Assembly: GCA_029532625.1 (NCBI GenBank)
Contig: JARFXM010000004.1
Coordinates: 2,728,001-2,792,000, forward strand
Direction: 5' to 3'
From: Lomentospora prolificans
Lineage: Eukaryota > Ascomycota > Sordariomycetes > Microascales > Microascaceae
DNA: 64,000 bases
The stretch's first letter is position 1. Each line of letters begins with the position of its first letter. Below the pieces are notes generated by a model. It ran no database searches, was not told the DNA's origin, and saw only the letters and a program-made list of their open reading frames with translations. The position numbers and the translations under genes are program-made. Shown here piece after piece: positions 13,204 through 25,057 of this stretch.

Positions 13204-14781
13204 TTAGTCCTTTACCACGAGCGGCTCAATGTTCCAAATCTCCTCCGCATACTCGTTGATACACCTGTCGCTACTGAAGAAGCCCATGCGTGCTACACTC
13301 GTGATGCTCTTGGTAATCCATTCCTCCTGGTTCTTGTACGCTTCATCAACCAAAGCCTGCGTTGCGTTGTAGCTGTTAAAGTCATCAGAGACGAGGTAGT
13401 AGTCGCCGTGATCCCGAACGGCATGCACAAGGGCGCTGAAGTCCTCAACATCTCCAAATGTGCCGCTTTCAATCTCCTTGAAGACCTTGACGAGGTCGGG
13501 GTCGAGCGTGTGAGTACCGTAGGTGTGCGCATGGCGGAGGTCCTCAACATCCTCAGCGAGGTTGCCAAAAAGGAAGATGTTGTTCTCACCAATCTCACGA
13601 GTAATCTCAATCTGCAGGTATAAAAAAACATTGTTGTCAGTTTGTCAAGCCTTCGCCCTTCCATGTCGGCGGATATCGATGGTAAACTTACGTTAGCACC
13701 GTCGCAAGTGCCGATGATGAGGCCTCCGTTGAGTACGAATTTCATGTTGCTAGTTCCAGAAGCCCTGTCATAACTTTAGTAATCTCGGATCTCTCTGACT
13801 ATGCTGTAAAAGGAAGGGCTGCTCACTCAGTTCCTGCAGTCGAAATATGCTCGCTGATATCGGAGGCCGGGATGATAATCTCGGCCTTGCTGACATTGTA
13901 GTCTTCGATGAATACAACCTTCAGAAGATCACCGATATCCTCGTCCTTGTTGATGACGGCTCCAACGTTGTTAATGAGATGGATGATCTGCTTAGCCATC
14001 CAATAGCCAGGCGCGGCCTTTCCGCCAAAGATGGACACCCGAGGCTGCTGCTTCTTCCTTTCCTCGGGGGACATAGCCTTTAGGTTGAGATATCGGTGGA
14101 TAACGCCAAAGATGTTGAGCTGCTGGCGTTTATATTCATGGATTCGCTTCACTTGAATGTCGAAGAGGGCGGCAGGGTTAACAGTAATTCCAGATGTGGC
14201 CTTGATGTGCTTGGCAAGGCGAACCTTGTTCGCGTACTTGATCTCGGCCCATTCCTTGCGGAACGCCTTGTCCTCAAGATGGAGCTCCAGTTTGTTGATC
14301 TGCGTGAGGTCTTTGAGATACTCGCCAGCGCCGCACTTGCTTGCAATAAGCTCAGAGAGGCGAGGGTTCGCCTGATGGAGCCAACGCCGTGGGGTGATGC
14401 CGTTTGTGACATTCGTGAACTTGTCGACGCCAAAGATGGTGACAAAGTCCTTAAAGATAGTCGTTCTAATGAGATCCGAGTGGAGTTCAGCGACACCGTT
14501 GACCTTGTGGGAGCCGACAATGGCGAGGTGAGCCATGCACACCATCTTGGGTTGGGACTCCTCAATAATGGAGACCCTCCTAAGCAGGTCGCGGTCATTC
14601 GGGAAGGCTTTCTCGACACTCTGTAGGAAGAAGAGGTTTATATCGTAGATAATCTGGAGATGGCGTGGGAGGAGATGCTGAACGAGGCCAACAGGCCACT
14701 TCTCGAGAGCTTCCGGAAGCACTGTGTGGTTGGTGTAGCCGAACTAAGGGCAGATATCATTAGTACGTGTGTTCAAGCAGC

Positions 14782-14827
<46 letters not shown>

Positions 14828-16438
14828 GGGTGTGAAGCATGGTAAGTCAAATGGGAAAGGGAGCTTGGCGTACCGTGGAAGTCACAATGTTCCAGGCGTC
14901 GTCCCAAGGCAAGCCTTCCAAGTCGGTCAAGATTCGTTGCAGTTCAACAATCGCGAGGGTAGGGTGGGTGTCGTTAAGCTGGATAGCTACTTGATCTGGA
15001 AACTCCACCCAGCGGCGCTTCGACTTCTTGAATCGTCGAACAATATCATACAGCGACGCGGCAACCCAGAAGTACTGCTGCTTGAGACGGAGCTCCTTCC
15101 CTCGTTCAAGGTTGTCGTTAGGATAGAGAACGGCGCTGATAGTCTCCGCCCGTTGCTGGTCAGCAACGGAACTTTCGTAGTCACCGCTATTGAACTTCTG
15201 GAAATCGAACTCGCCACTGGCAGCTTTGCTAGACCAAAGTCGGAGGTTGTTAGTCGTGGGGGTGTCGTATCCAGGAATGGGGACATCGTAGGCAACGGCG
15301 GTCACAATCTCGCCGCCTTCCCAGTGTGCAACAGGTTGACCATCTGCTCCAGTGGACTTATGGACGCTTCCGTAGAATTGAATCTGTGGGTCTGTCAATA
15401 TATACCGCGTAGACTCCAAGACTGGAATTGACTTACATCGACCGTCACGTCATGCCTAGGAAACTCCCAGGGGTTGAAGTCGAGCCAGTAGTCCGGCACC
15501 TCGACTTGATAGCCGTCAATAATCTCCTGCTTGAAAATCCCGTATCTGTATCGCAGACCGTAGCCCCATGCAGGGTAGTTAAGGGACGCTAAGCTGTCTA
15601 GGAAGCATGCGGCAAGTCGGCCCAAGCCACCATTTCCGAGGGCTGCGTCGTGCTCCTGCTCAATGACGTCTTCGATCCTGAAGCCCAAATCGGCCAGACC
15701 CTCTGTAGATGGAATTCGTGTTAAAGAGGTCCAACTCCTCGGATTCCCCGAGCCCCGTCAAGATGGTGGAATGACTTACCCTTGGTGATATCTTTCTGGT
15801 TAATGTTTAAGATGGCGTTATCGAGGGCACGTCCCATGAGGAACTCCAGACTGAGGTAGTAAAGACGCTTGTTGTCGTTAAAAGTCTGGCGCTGCTGCGT
15901 CTTGTTCCAGTCGACAATCAACCGATCGCGGACAGCAAGACTCGTCGCGGCGTAAGCAGCCGATTCGTCACAATTGAATACGCTGCGAGCTAGATCGGTT
16001 TCGACATGGCGGACGACCTCACGCTCGAACTCCTCCTTGGTTTTGAACGGTTCGAAGCGGTTCTTGAACCAAGCAGCACGCTGAGGTTCCGGAATTGAAG
16101 CTACAGGACAAAATATATTTAGATTTTGCACGATTGAGAACGAATTTCGTCACTAGACATAAGCAGAATGGGACCGATGGAGCCTGAGGCGGAGATCGGG
16201 GTATAAGCCCGCGTGGCTGGGGGGGAACACGTCCGAGTATGGGCTTAACACAACACGGATCTAGTAGCTGGCAATACATACCCTCAACACTCTTGATCTC
16301 CTGGAGCGAGAAACCAGTAAAGGTTCGCTTATGTTTGGGTCGAGAGATGCCGGCGGGGCCAACATTTCCCTGAATATCGACGAGAGGCGCACCCACAGAG
16401 GGCCTTCGCTCGCGGGTGGGCAGAGACTCGCTGGTCAT
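13204..16438 (-). CDS. GPH1: Glycogen phosphorylase, 7 exons
   Basis: Exons on minus: 16438-16282, 16100-15780, 15702-15437, 15383-14874, 14743-13827, 13764-13692, 13611-13204. Total 2652 nt, 883 aa, the normal fungal length, with phases matching at each junction. The enzyme releases glucose-1-phosphate from glycogen in the cytosol using pyridoxal phosphate. Recognisable blocks are YYLSLEFLMGRALDNAI, HDAALGNGGLGRLAACFLDS, the segment VAIQLNDTHPTLAIVEL, NVTNGITPRRWL, VKRIHEYKRQQLN, and the PLP site EASGTSNMKFVLNGG with the cofactor lysine at about residue 732. The N-terminus carries RERRPSV, a PKA-type RRxS site at Ser14, in the region where phosphorylases are switched by phosphorylation. Intron 4 contains a T36 run on the sense strand. 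A G-alpha of the cAMP branch is the next gene upstream and the Hog1 kinase the next downstream. Four AGGGG elements lie upstream. Confidence 0.98.
14784..14819. repeat. A36 homopolymer inside GPH1 intron 4
   Basis: Thirty-six consecutive A bases on plus, read as T36 on the GPH1 sense strand. The intron spans 14873-14744; the run sits upstream of a probable branch site (TACTAAT) and the TTAG acceptor. It could serve as an extreme polypyrimidine tract or simply be a slippage-prone insertion. The length shown may be unreliable in the assembly. Confidence 0.9.
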
Positions 16439-19400
16439 TGTGCTAATTGCCTTCTTTTTCTCTCGCTAGGCAAGCTTAGTATGGAAGGAAGTATTATAGG
16501 CGCAGATCTCGACTTCGGGTAAAGGAGGTGGGCGAGATCGGGGTCAATCGGCCTTCTATAGATGCAACCTTGGGATCGAGCCCTCAGGGAAACTCCAAAG
16601 AATACTAGCTATTGGTTTTGCAGGATAATACGCAAGAGAGGCCACTCGAAGGGATAAGCGTGCCGTAAAGATCGGCGTATAGGGGAGCAAGTCTGAGGGG
16701 ATGAAAGGAGGGGGAGGATTGTGGACACAAGAGCATGAGGGCAGACCTGGGAGCTCCGAAGCTTATAGACCTCGTTGGTTCTCAGGTATCATGCGATAAG
16801 AGCACACAACTGGAACATGGAAGCTGTGACATAAAAAGGTGGGGTTCTCGCCTGTGCTACTTGGGCTGCTCTCTCGCACGCTCCCTTGCTGCGCTCAAGT
16901 TCTTTGCTGCCGCTATGCTGCGCCGGGTCTTAGTTGACGGAGGGGGCGGGCTTAGTGTCTGTGTATTCTGGATACTTTAGGGCAGCTAGGGTAACCTGGC
17001 GGAACGGGTAGTGAATCTACAAGTAAAACGGTGGATCCGTTGCGAGCTCAATGGGAAGCGACTCTCTTCGGCGGATTGTTAGCAGCAGGAGTACTCGGGC
17101 TCGCCGTGACAGCTGGTGTACTAGCTCCATGTACTATTAGATCATAGAGTGTCTATCTGGGCTTGGTGACATGCATTATTAAGTGGGTGATACCAATCCT
17201 CCTTCCCTGCCGTGTGTCGCTCTGGAAGCATGTGCAAAATTGCCGATTGCTGCTGAGCGTGCTGACCGACGTAATTCCGCAGTTGCAAGTCTTTGAAATG
17301 GAGCGCGAAAGCGTCCAAAGTCAACGTAATTGATTTCGAAGTGGGTGGGAGAAGTGGGCGAGAGCTATCAAGGATGGGTTCATCTTGTCCCTCCCCTCCT
17401 TCTCCTCGGAGAGAGAGAGGGAGAGGCAGAGAGAGCTCTTTGCTTGGGTACGTTTGTTTGTACCTGGATCAAGTTTGAAGTGGACCAAGGTACTAGCGGC
17501 AGAGGTACGCGAGTACCTGCCTTGTGGTCTCACCTTGGACTCGCACCTATCTATCCATGCCATTGCACCTTTTGCACCCTGCTCAGCCGTCTTCTGGAGC
17601 TTGCTGCATTTCACGTGTGTACATCGATTACTGGTTCTGGATGGATCCATCCATAATCGATACATTCGGCTCAACCATATTGTGTGCACTGAACCGCCTA
17701 TGTTTCTCACCGTTTTAGGCCGACTTTCTCTGCTTGCCTAGTCCGTTCGATGTTCATTGTTCCTGATGACCTGTGCCGTTTTTGTTTTCGCTTTCCTGCT
17801 GTGGTCAGCAGCGCCCGTAGCCGACTCGGAGAAGTAGGCGAAGCGCATACTACATGATGGAATAGCCGTTAATCAACCCTTGCGCGTCGTACAACAGAGA
17901 AGCGAGAGATCCTTCCATCCATGCCATGCGGGCGACATGACACTCAAGAGTGCAAGAGGCAGGATGGATACGAAGTTTTTTACCCTTGCGTAGATGTGGG
18001 CTCCTCCGACTATCTCCCTCCTCATCGGATAGCTCTCTCGTTCGTACTGCATGCATGCCCGGGTGGCGAATAAAGCTCTCGAAAATTTCTCGCCATCTTT
18101 TAATATCTGGAAACAATGGGATGCATGAGGTTCACGGAGTAAGCTAGTCTAAGCTTGGCACGCCTCGCTGCCGAGCTCTGTGTTTCCCAATTGAAAGGCC
18201 GCTTGCCTACTGAATGTTGCCATTGCCATTGTCAAGTCTGGTATTTTTAGGTCTGAGTGGATCTCGCCAACGTATCGCTGCCAATGTCAAAAAAGGATCT
18301 ATTGGATAAGGGACAAAGTCCAGAGCCGCCGACTGCTTGTACATATTATCAAGCTCGGAGAAGCTTGGGCCACCTCTTTCAGGGAGAGGGGAAGAGAGTG
18401 GATCGATGTGAAAACTCCCAATTAGTGGTCTCGCATCACCGGAGTCGTAACCAATTGATCCCAACTACACTAGCTAGGGCCTTGATCAATTACCCCTCCA
18501 GCTCCTTCATCCCACCTCGTTACTCGCTGATATTGTCTCGTAAGGTCTCGACTATCTCTGATATTCGACACCTCTCATAGCTAGCCGCGGGTTCTTCTTC
18601 CTTTTTTCCTTTCACCTCTAATCCGAGAGTCGCTCTCGGCCGTGACCGTCCAGACATCCCATGAGACCTGGTCTCTATCACCAACCCAACCCGTCGGCCC
18701 GCTTCCTCAGCCGAGACGACCTGGATCATCCGCTGGTGCGTCTTAGTTCTAGTCTCCTCCGTCCAACCCGGGATGCTCACAAAGCATGTCCTCTCCCACC
18801 GCCCACCGCCCGCCTGGATTCCACTGCTACGTACTATACCCGGGCGGCTAGCGATGTCCACATCCATACCGCCACCTCTGCCCTCGATTGAGCAATCGCC
18901 AATCAAGAAAGACCCTTGCTGCATCTCCGCTCCCTCGAGATCGAGGCTTACATCTATGGATCAGGAAAAAAACGTCCTCTGTCCCCTAACCGCCCCCCCT
19001 CCCTTCTCTCCCTAAAACCATCACCACCACAACTAACCACGCCTGCTGCACCTCTCTTAACCCGATGCACCCTTATAGAAACGGGAATTGATCCGACCTA
19101 GAGTCTCCTCCTTGTGTTGATGCCTATATATGCAAGCGGCCCGCCCTGGGAGAACTTCAGTGCCGTGCCCAAGGGCCTATCAGGCTCATGTTCCTCTCCC
19201 AACACCCATCTGATCATCTTCCGAAGCCGGGCTCGTTCGGTGCCTGATCGACCAACCGAAATCGTGGGGACGGAGTCGCGGGCGCGCATTTGCTGTTGCT
19301 CTCGTCCACCCAGTATATCTGTTACCCATTGACCTGATGATATGATAAGGTAGCATCTGCATGAGCCCATCGAAATATAATCCAACGGGCACATACATTA

Positions 19401-20446
19401 ATGTGCTCGCCCATATACCCTACTGACGCATCGCATGCATCGGTCTCAGCCGGGACACTATCTCACTATGCTTGGGATGTCTCAGTTACTTGCCCGGAGC
19501 ATCCCCAGAGCGGACCATGCTCCCTTGATGACGGACTCACCAACCCGGACATACCTTCTGCACCATCACATGCCATTGGAGAAACACCGCCAAGCGGAAT
19601 TGTGGGAAAAAAAAAAACATAAAGTAGTCTATATAAATTCTCGTCTGTCGTAGAGTTTCCTGTCATACACAAATCCAAAGAGGTCAGCTCTGCTGCCATT
19701 GTGTCCGCGCCCATCGAACAAAGAGAAGAGTCCCTAGTCCTCGTCATGATAGAAATGAGTCGAACACGACTCGGGAAAACGCCGCCATCGATCCGTACTC
19801 TACAAAAACTCGCCGCCCGCCCCTGAAGAATGGTGACCGCCAACGGACAACGAATAGAATGCCTCAAGTCCCACAGAGTGTATCACTCCTGACGTATGTG
19901 TCTACCGCCTACCGATCAAACGGAGAAAGGCGTGTAAACCGTCCCGATGGACCTGCAATAGTACCTCCGATGAGGAGAGACCAGGCTGAAATATTACGGC
20001 CGATTCTTGAAACTCGCTGCGATGCCGACCCGGGATGGCGGGTCGAGTGTCAAAACCTGCACTTGATTGCAGACGTCTCAAAACCCTAATAATTACTAGA
20101 GCGCCTGCAGGACGTAGTGCCGCCGGCAGGGTGGATGGCGGTAGAGTAAAAACAAAAAGCAAGAAGAAAAAAAATAGCTGGCCAAAATGCAAGTGGCACA
20201 CCAAGTCTGCGTAGCCAAATCGCTAAAAAAGAATGTTGGGGTACTGTTCCTTCACCAACAGCCACTCGAGAAAGAGCAAGGTCGTAACTAGACAGCCGGT
20301 CCTTGGTAGTGCAGGCGACGCGAAGGAATAAGCGTGATTCTTCTTCGCGATGCCAAAATGAAAGCAAGTGGATTAGCAAAGCATAGCAATCCACGGGCGA
20401 GAACCGTGTGAGTTGTGGTTTGAGACAGTACTCGCCCGGCCGCTTA
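16439..20446. other. Intergenic gap between G-alpha 3' end and GPH1 5' end
   Basis: About 4.0 kb without a supportable gene. The proximal part is the GPH1 promoter, with AGGGG elements. A CT/GA-rich stretch lies around 17385-17430. Open frames such as 18520-18924 on minus have no known domain and strong overlapping opposite-strand frames, so they are not called. Confidence 0.6.
16681..16714 (-). promoter_or_regulatory. Cluster of three AGGGG (STRE) elements upstream of GPH1
   Basis: AGGGG occurs at 16681-16685, 16696-16700 and 16709-16713, about 240-275 bp before the GPH1 ATG; a fourth copy is at 16941-16945. On the sense strand these read CCCCT. Stress-responsive Msn2/4 or SEB-1 type factors bind this core, and STRE control of glycogen-metabolism genes is known in yeast and Neurospora. 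Three copies in 34 bp of purine-rich DNA is suggestive, but composition raises the chance rate. Confidence 0.45.
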
Positions 20447-21980
20447 TCATAAGATGCCCGAGTCTCGTAACGCGTTATTCAGTATCGTTTCCTTGACAGC
20501 TGCAAACACGAGGCGAATGTTTGACGTATCTGTGGCTTGTGTCAAGCTGCAGGTCATTCGAGTCAGCGGGTTGCTTGAAGCGAAACGGTCACCATCCGTG
20601 AAGGGGTTACTATAGATACTCACTGTGGATAAAGATTAAGGTGTGCTCGGTTGACTTGATTGAACCTCCAAAGTAGATACTTGGCCGCCTTGTTCACGTC
20701 GTTCCCTCCAGAGTAGTCCGGGAAGTAGTTCCCGAGTGGCGATCTGTTAAGTTTCTCGCGGAAGATGTCGACCTTGTTTAGGAACAGGATGATACTGGTC
20801 CTAATGAACCACCTCGAGTTCACTACCGAATCGAACAGCAGCAAGCTCTCCATCATACGGTTCTAGGCATACATTAGCACCACCGCTGCTACTACACAGG
20901 TAACATATCGGAATAGTGATGCTGCTCGTGCTTACCTGACTGCTCTCCTCAAGAAGAACTTGGTCGTACTCGCTTAAGGCAACACAAAAAATGATCGACG
21001 TGACATTCTCGAAACAATGGATCCACTTCTTTCTCTCGCTTCGCTGGCCACCGACATCGAACATGCTAATCGGAATGCGTTAGCAGACGCACGCAAGAGA
21101 CTGGTGGTTGCCCCGGCCAGTGTCCCTAAGCGGTGAATAAAACGGAGCAGGGGGAGCTTACTGTATGCTGAGTTGGCCCATTTGGAACCGAGTTTCGTAG
21201 ATACCGGTGGTCTTTGTACGCGCTCGAAGTACATCCATCTCGGTGGGTAGGTAGTCGGGGACAACTATCCGCTCAACTTCCTTGAAGAAACTATACGAAC
21301 AGGTTAATCTATGTTGTTAGAGGGGTCGGAATGCCGCCCGGTAAACCAGGTTGTTTTGCCCACGTACTAGGGTGCTGAATCCATCAAATAGAACTCAGTC
21401 TGCCTCTCCATCAGGATATCCTTTGCCGGATCACTCCAAATCGCCTTTACGGCAGTGCCGACCGCAGGATCGATGTTGGCTTGGGGACCAGATTCAGCCG
21501 AGTATTCCATAAGGAACTTGGCGTGCATGCTGTTTTCTTCGTTCGCAAAAGGGATATCGAATTGGTGCATCGCCTGGATGACTGCTTTCGCGCACTCGAC
21601 TAGATTCTTGAACACGGTCGGACGGTAGTTGTACAATTCGTCATCGGAGTAACCCTTCAAGTGAATAATCTTCATCTGTTTCACGATTGTTGACTTGCCA
21701 CTCTCCCCAGAACCTGAATTGTCGCCAGTTAATTTTTCGCACCGCCAAACCCAAAAGAAAAAGAAAGAAAAGTCAAATCTCGACAGAAACTGTCAAAGGA
21801 GGGGAGAGAGGCGGCTCGCGGCACTAGCCACCTGCTATCAGAAAAGGGGATCATACCGAGCAGCAGAATCTTGCATTCTCTTCGTAACCTCTTAGAATCC
21901 TCCTCGAGCTGTTTATCGATGGCTTGGCTATGCTTCTTCCTCACCGCCTCCTCGTTATTTGAGCTCATACAAGCGCCCAT
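20447..21980 (-). CDS. magA: Heterotrimeric G-protein alpha subunit, fungal group III (MagA/GNA-3 type), 6 exons
   Basis: Exons on minus: 21980-21857, 21713-21368, 21290-21162, 21065-20936, 20862-20624, 20546-20447; 1068 nt, 355 aa. GTPase motifs are all present: P-loop GSGESGKS at residues 42-49, RTKTT with the catalytic arginine R181, DVGGQ with Q207, LNKVD, and TQAT near the end. The N-terminus MGACMSS offers Gly2 for myristoylation and Cys4 for palmitoylation. The protein ends DSGIL and lacks the pertussis-toxin cysteine at position -4 found in group I subunits. Group III subunits activate adenylate cyclase and cAMP-PKA signalling at the plasma membrane, controlling growth, development and carbon sensing. 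The start at 21980 is chosen because it exposes the lipidation site and has G at -3 and +4; an in-frame ATG three codons upstream (21989) has a weak context. Identification to group III is confident. Confidence 0.97.
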
Positions 21981-23410
21981 CTCGAACATGAAATGCGCAG
22001 CACGCCCTCGATAGTATCGACAGTAAGGGGGTTCAAGAGGCGGGGTGTAGCGGGCCTTAGGCGGTGCCTGCTCGTCCTAAATATGACCCGGGAGGATGCC
22101 TCGTTTTCAAAAGGAGAAAGTGCACGAAATCAGGGCGTCAAACGCAGCCCAAGGCCCATCACAGCCGAAAGAATTCAATCGGGCAGGGCGGTGACGGGGA
22201 CGGTCTAGTATTTTGTTGGCGGTGTGCGCGACTCGGTGAGGTCTGACGAAATAATTGTCGTTCGCTGGGGGCAATCGATTCGGTTCGAGGCGCGGTTACT
22301 GGCTCTACAGTTGGGCGCAAAGCAAAAAGCGGACGTTGGAACGGAGCGTGGCACAACTCGGGGCGGAGATGGGGGCCGTGTGTGGTGGTGGGAACCGGTG
22401 GAGGAGGTCGTAATCGAGATTGAGCGGGCAATCAAGCGGTATTATTCGCAGCCCTACCTTGACGCATAACTGGGCCGGTGGGATTTTGAGCGGCGTAGCT
22501 AGATTTAGCAATTCGAGCGAGACAAGATGGAGGAGAGAGAGGAGTTCGAGTTGTCGGTGGGAAGGACATGAGATTGTGTCAGATGTCGACAATGTGGACC
22601 CGAAACTCTTTTGATTGTTCTCGGGTTCGACGGAGGGGCGCAGGGTTGCGACAGAGCGAGAAAGCTGGGGGATTTTTCAAGCCGAAGCGATTGAAGGGGG
22701 GGCTGTCTCGTGGGCTAGTTTTCAACCCGTCAATGAGGTAAAATTAATCGAGATTCGTGCGCATGGTAATTCGGCGGGATGAAGTCGGGGTTCCGTAGAA
22801 GGAAGACGCAACGAGTCAGGAGAGGACGAAAGAGAGAGGGTTAAGAGAAGTGATGGTCTGGGCCGGGCTGTGCTGTGCTAAAATCGTGGATTACGACTTC
22901 ACTGTGGAGGTGGAGCAACGGGAGAGGAGAAAAAGTTTGGGGCGGCGGGAATTTACATGGGAGAAGTGTGGTAAGCTGGCAAGTCACCGTTGGCCCAAAC
23001 CTTGAGGCTTGAAAGGGAAAGCACGCCGGAGAAGTGAGGGCGAAGGACCGAGGACGAGGTGGGCGAGACGCAGAGCAAATCATTTCAGGCAATTCAATGT
23101 GGGAAAATACAACTGCCACAACACTTTATGAAAGTATCCATATACTTTGCTCGAGTACAAAGCCGATCCCAGGCCACCTACCTGTAATGTACTGAGTTGC
23201 TCCGAGCTTTGAATCCTGCGGCGCGCGACATGTCCGAGGACTGCCACAATACAAGGGGAGTACCTCGAGGAATATACAGAGGTGGCTTTTAATATTCGAG
23301 ACGATGCATAGAAAGTACGCATGCGGAATAAAGTGGACGTGGACGGGTTTTGCATTCATTTCCTTCCGATGCTAAACATGGCTGGGCTTGATGATGATAA
23401 CTTGGTCACT

Positions 23411-23439
23411 GGAATCTTGCTTGCTGGAATCTTGCTTGC
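23411..23439. repeat. 15-bp tandem duplication
   Basis: The unit ggaatcttgcttgct (23411-23425) is followed by a second copy differing only at its last base, which is outside the shared 14 bases (23426-23439). It lies in non-coding DNA about 1.4 kb upstream of the G-alpha start. Confidence 0.85.
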
Positions 23440-25035
23440 GGCATCACAGCTGCCATGCTGGCTTTGTGAAAGAATTGATCCCTGCCACAGTGCCAGACCG
23501 CTGATATCCCAACCCGAGTTAATATCAACACCCTCAAGGATAAAAACCGAGAGATCATTACAAAACTGGGGCTTCCCCCTGGCCAAGGGCAGCTTCAGCT
23601 AGCTATTATTTCGCCCGGATGCAAGGGGAAAAGCATCGTGGATTGACGGCAGCCCATTTCCGAACCGAAGAGGCAACAAGGCTCCTCGACGGGCGTTGGA
23701 ATTTGGGGCAAGGAACCTCGTTGAGCATGCTTGCATGCCCATTGTTGTGTTGCATCCTTGATGTCGAAATGGAGCAAGAGAGCGATTTCCGGAAATAGAA
23801 CGGGGTTGGAGCACCTCCCAACTACGGTAGGGCAGTCGACAGGCGGCCGGCCAGCCATTCCACAGCTTTTATAGCCACCAGCTTTACGGTGGATCGCAGG
23901 AGCGAAAACCTTTCCGTAAAGAAAGAGGTGTCCTGGACGTCGATCCTAGCTGATGAGTTTGGTACGTCGTCTCAAGAAAAGGGGTGATGCATGGGGGCGG
24001 GCTTGATATCGCACTATTATGGCTGTGTTCCACCATACCTGCCACGCAGCATCGTTCGACACCTAGTCGAAGCCCTTGAATGTACGGCCCCCTCTGGGGC
24101 TCGTCTCTCCCTCTTCCACTCACTTGCGCTACTCTGAGGGGCGCCAGTCTCTATTAGCGTATGTGAGCCCCAGCAGGGCAGCGTGTTAGGTGCATAAAAC
24201 CGTTAGACCAGGCCGCCACGGCGGCGAGCTGAGGGGATAGGCATTACTATGCCTGGATCCGATCTAGATGGAGACTTCGATCTTGCGCCATTCGCGCTCC
24301 GCGGACCATGCCAACACTCCTATTGCAGGAGAGGAGTCGGTCCATCTGAATAATAGCCACCTTTCCTTGTTCTTTCTCTACCACCTTCGTAGTAGATGTA
24401 CCTAAATCTCCAGGTTGTCAGCGGTAGAAGTTACTTCACCCCGCTCGTTCTGGACTAGTCCCGTACTTTTTCGCAACAAGATCAACGTCCGAAATCCGTT
24501 GATAGGGTCAGACACAGACGAGGGCGGTGGTTTTGCGCGGAGGCGACCGAGTCCGTCTGGCACTTGGAAAGTCTGTACCAAGAAGCACATGGCAATACTG
24601 GTATCTACACAACTGCGACTAATTGGTTTTCTTTTCATTTTTTTTTCTTTTTCTGCTTTTTCAAGATGCTGCAGTTTCGACTCTCCACCAGGTCTTTCCT
24701 ATGTGGGAAGCTGGCCGCTTTGACGGTGGCATAGGGGAAATCTAACCCCGGAGAAAAGAAAAAGAAACCAGGCTACCCCAGATACAAGAGATGTTCCACA
24801 AGGTAGCATTCGCTGATATGGAACGACGAAACACGACAAGAACTCGATTCGATAATGGTTCCTCCCCACCGATGCATAACATTGCCGGCTGAAAAGGGAA
24901 GGAATCAGAGACAAACTCTCACACAATGTGTTCTGAAGGTGAGTAACAGCCACCGCGCGACGACAAGCCGCAAACCCTTCCTTTCTTCTGAGTGGACACC
25001 AGGGTCCTATCCCCTTGCCACCATCACTCAGTCCC

Positions 25036-25057
25036 CGTCTCATCAGCTGATGAGACG
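25036..25057. repeat. 22-bp perfect palindrome
   Basis: All eleven base pairs around the centre at 25046/25047 (core catcagctgatg) are complementary; pairing breaks at 25035/25058. It contains the E-box CAGCTG at its centre, a possible bHLH target. There is no T-run after it, so a terminator role is unlikely; it may be a dimer-binding site or a chance inverted repeat. Confidence 0.85.

Noticed and set aside
13102..15431. Plus-strand open frames of 173, 176 and 220 codons opposite GPH1
   Set aside because: They are antisense shadows of phosphorylase exons; one even starts within the A36 run.
16561..16640. Possible tRNA B-box (GGCTCGATCCC on minus) upstream of GPH1
   Set aside because: No matching A-box, acceptor stem or cloverleaf could be drawn around it.
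18520..18924. 134-codon minus-strand frame in the GPH1/G-alpha gap
   Set aside because: No family resemblance, a non-ATG or weak start, and strong overlapping frames on the other strand (18661-18891).
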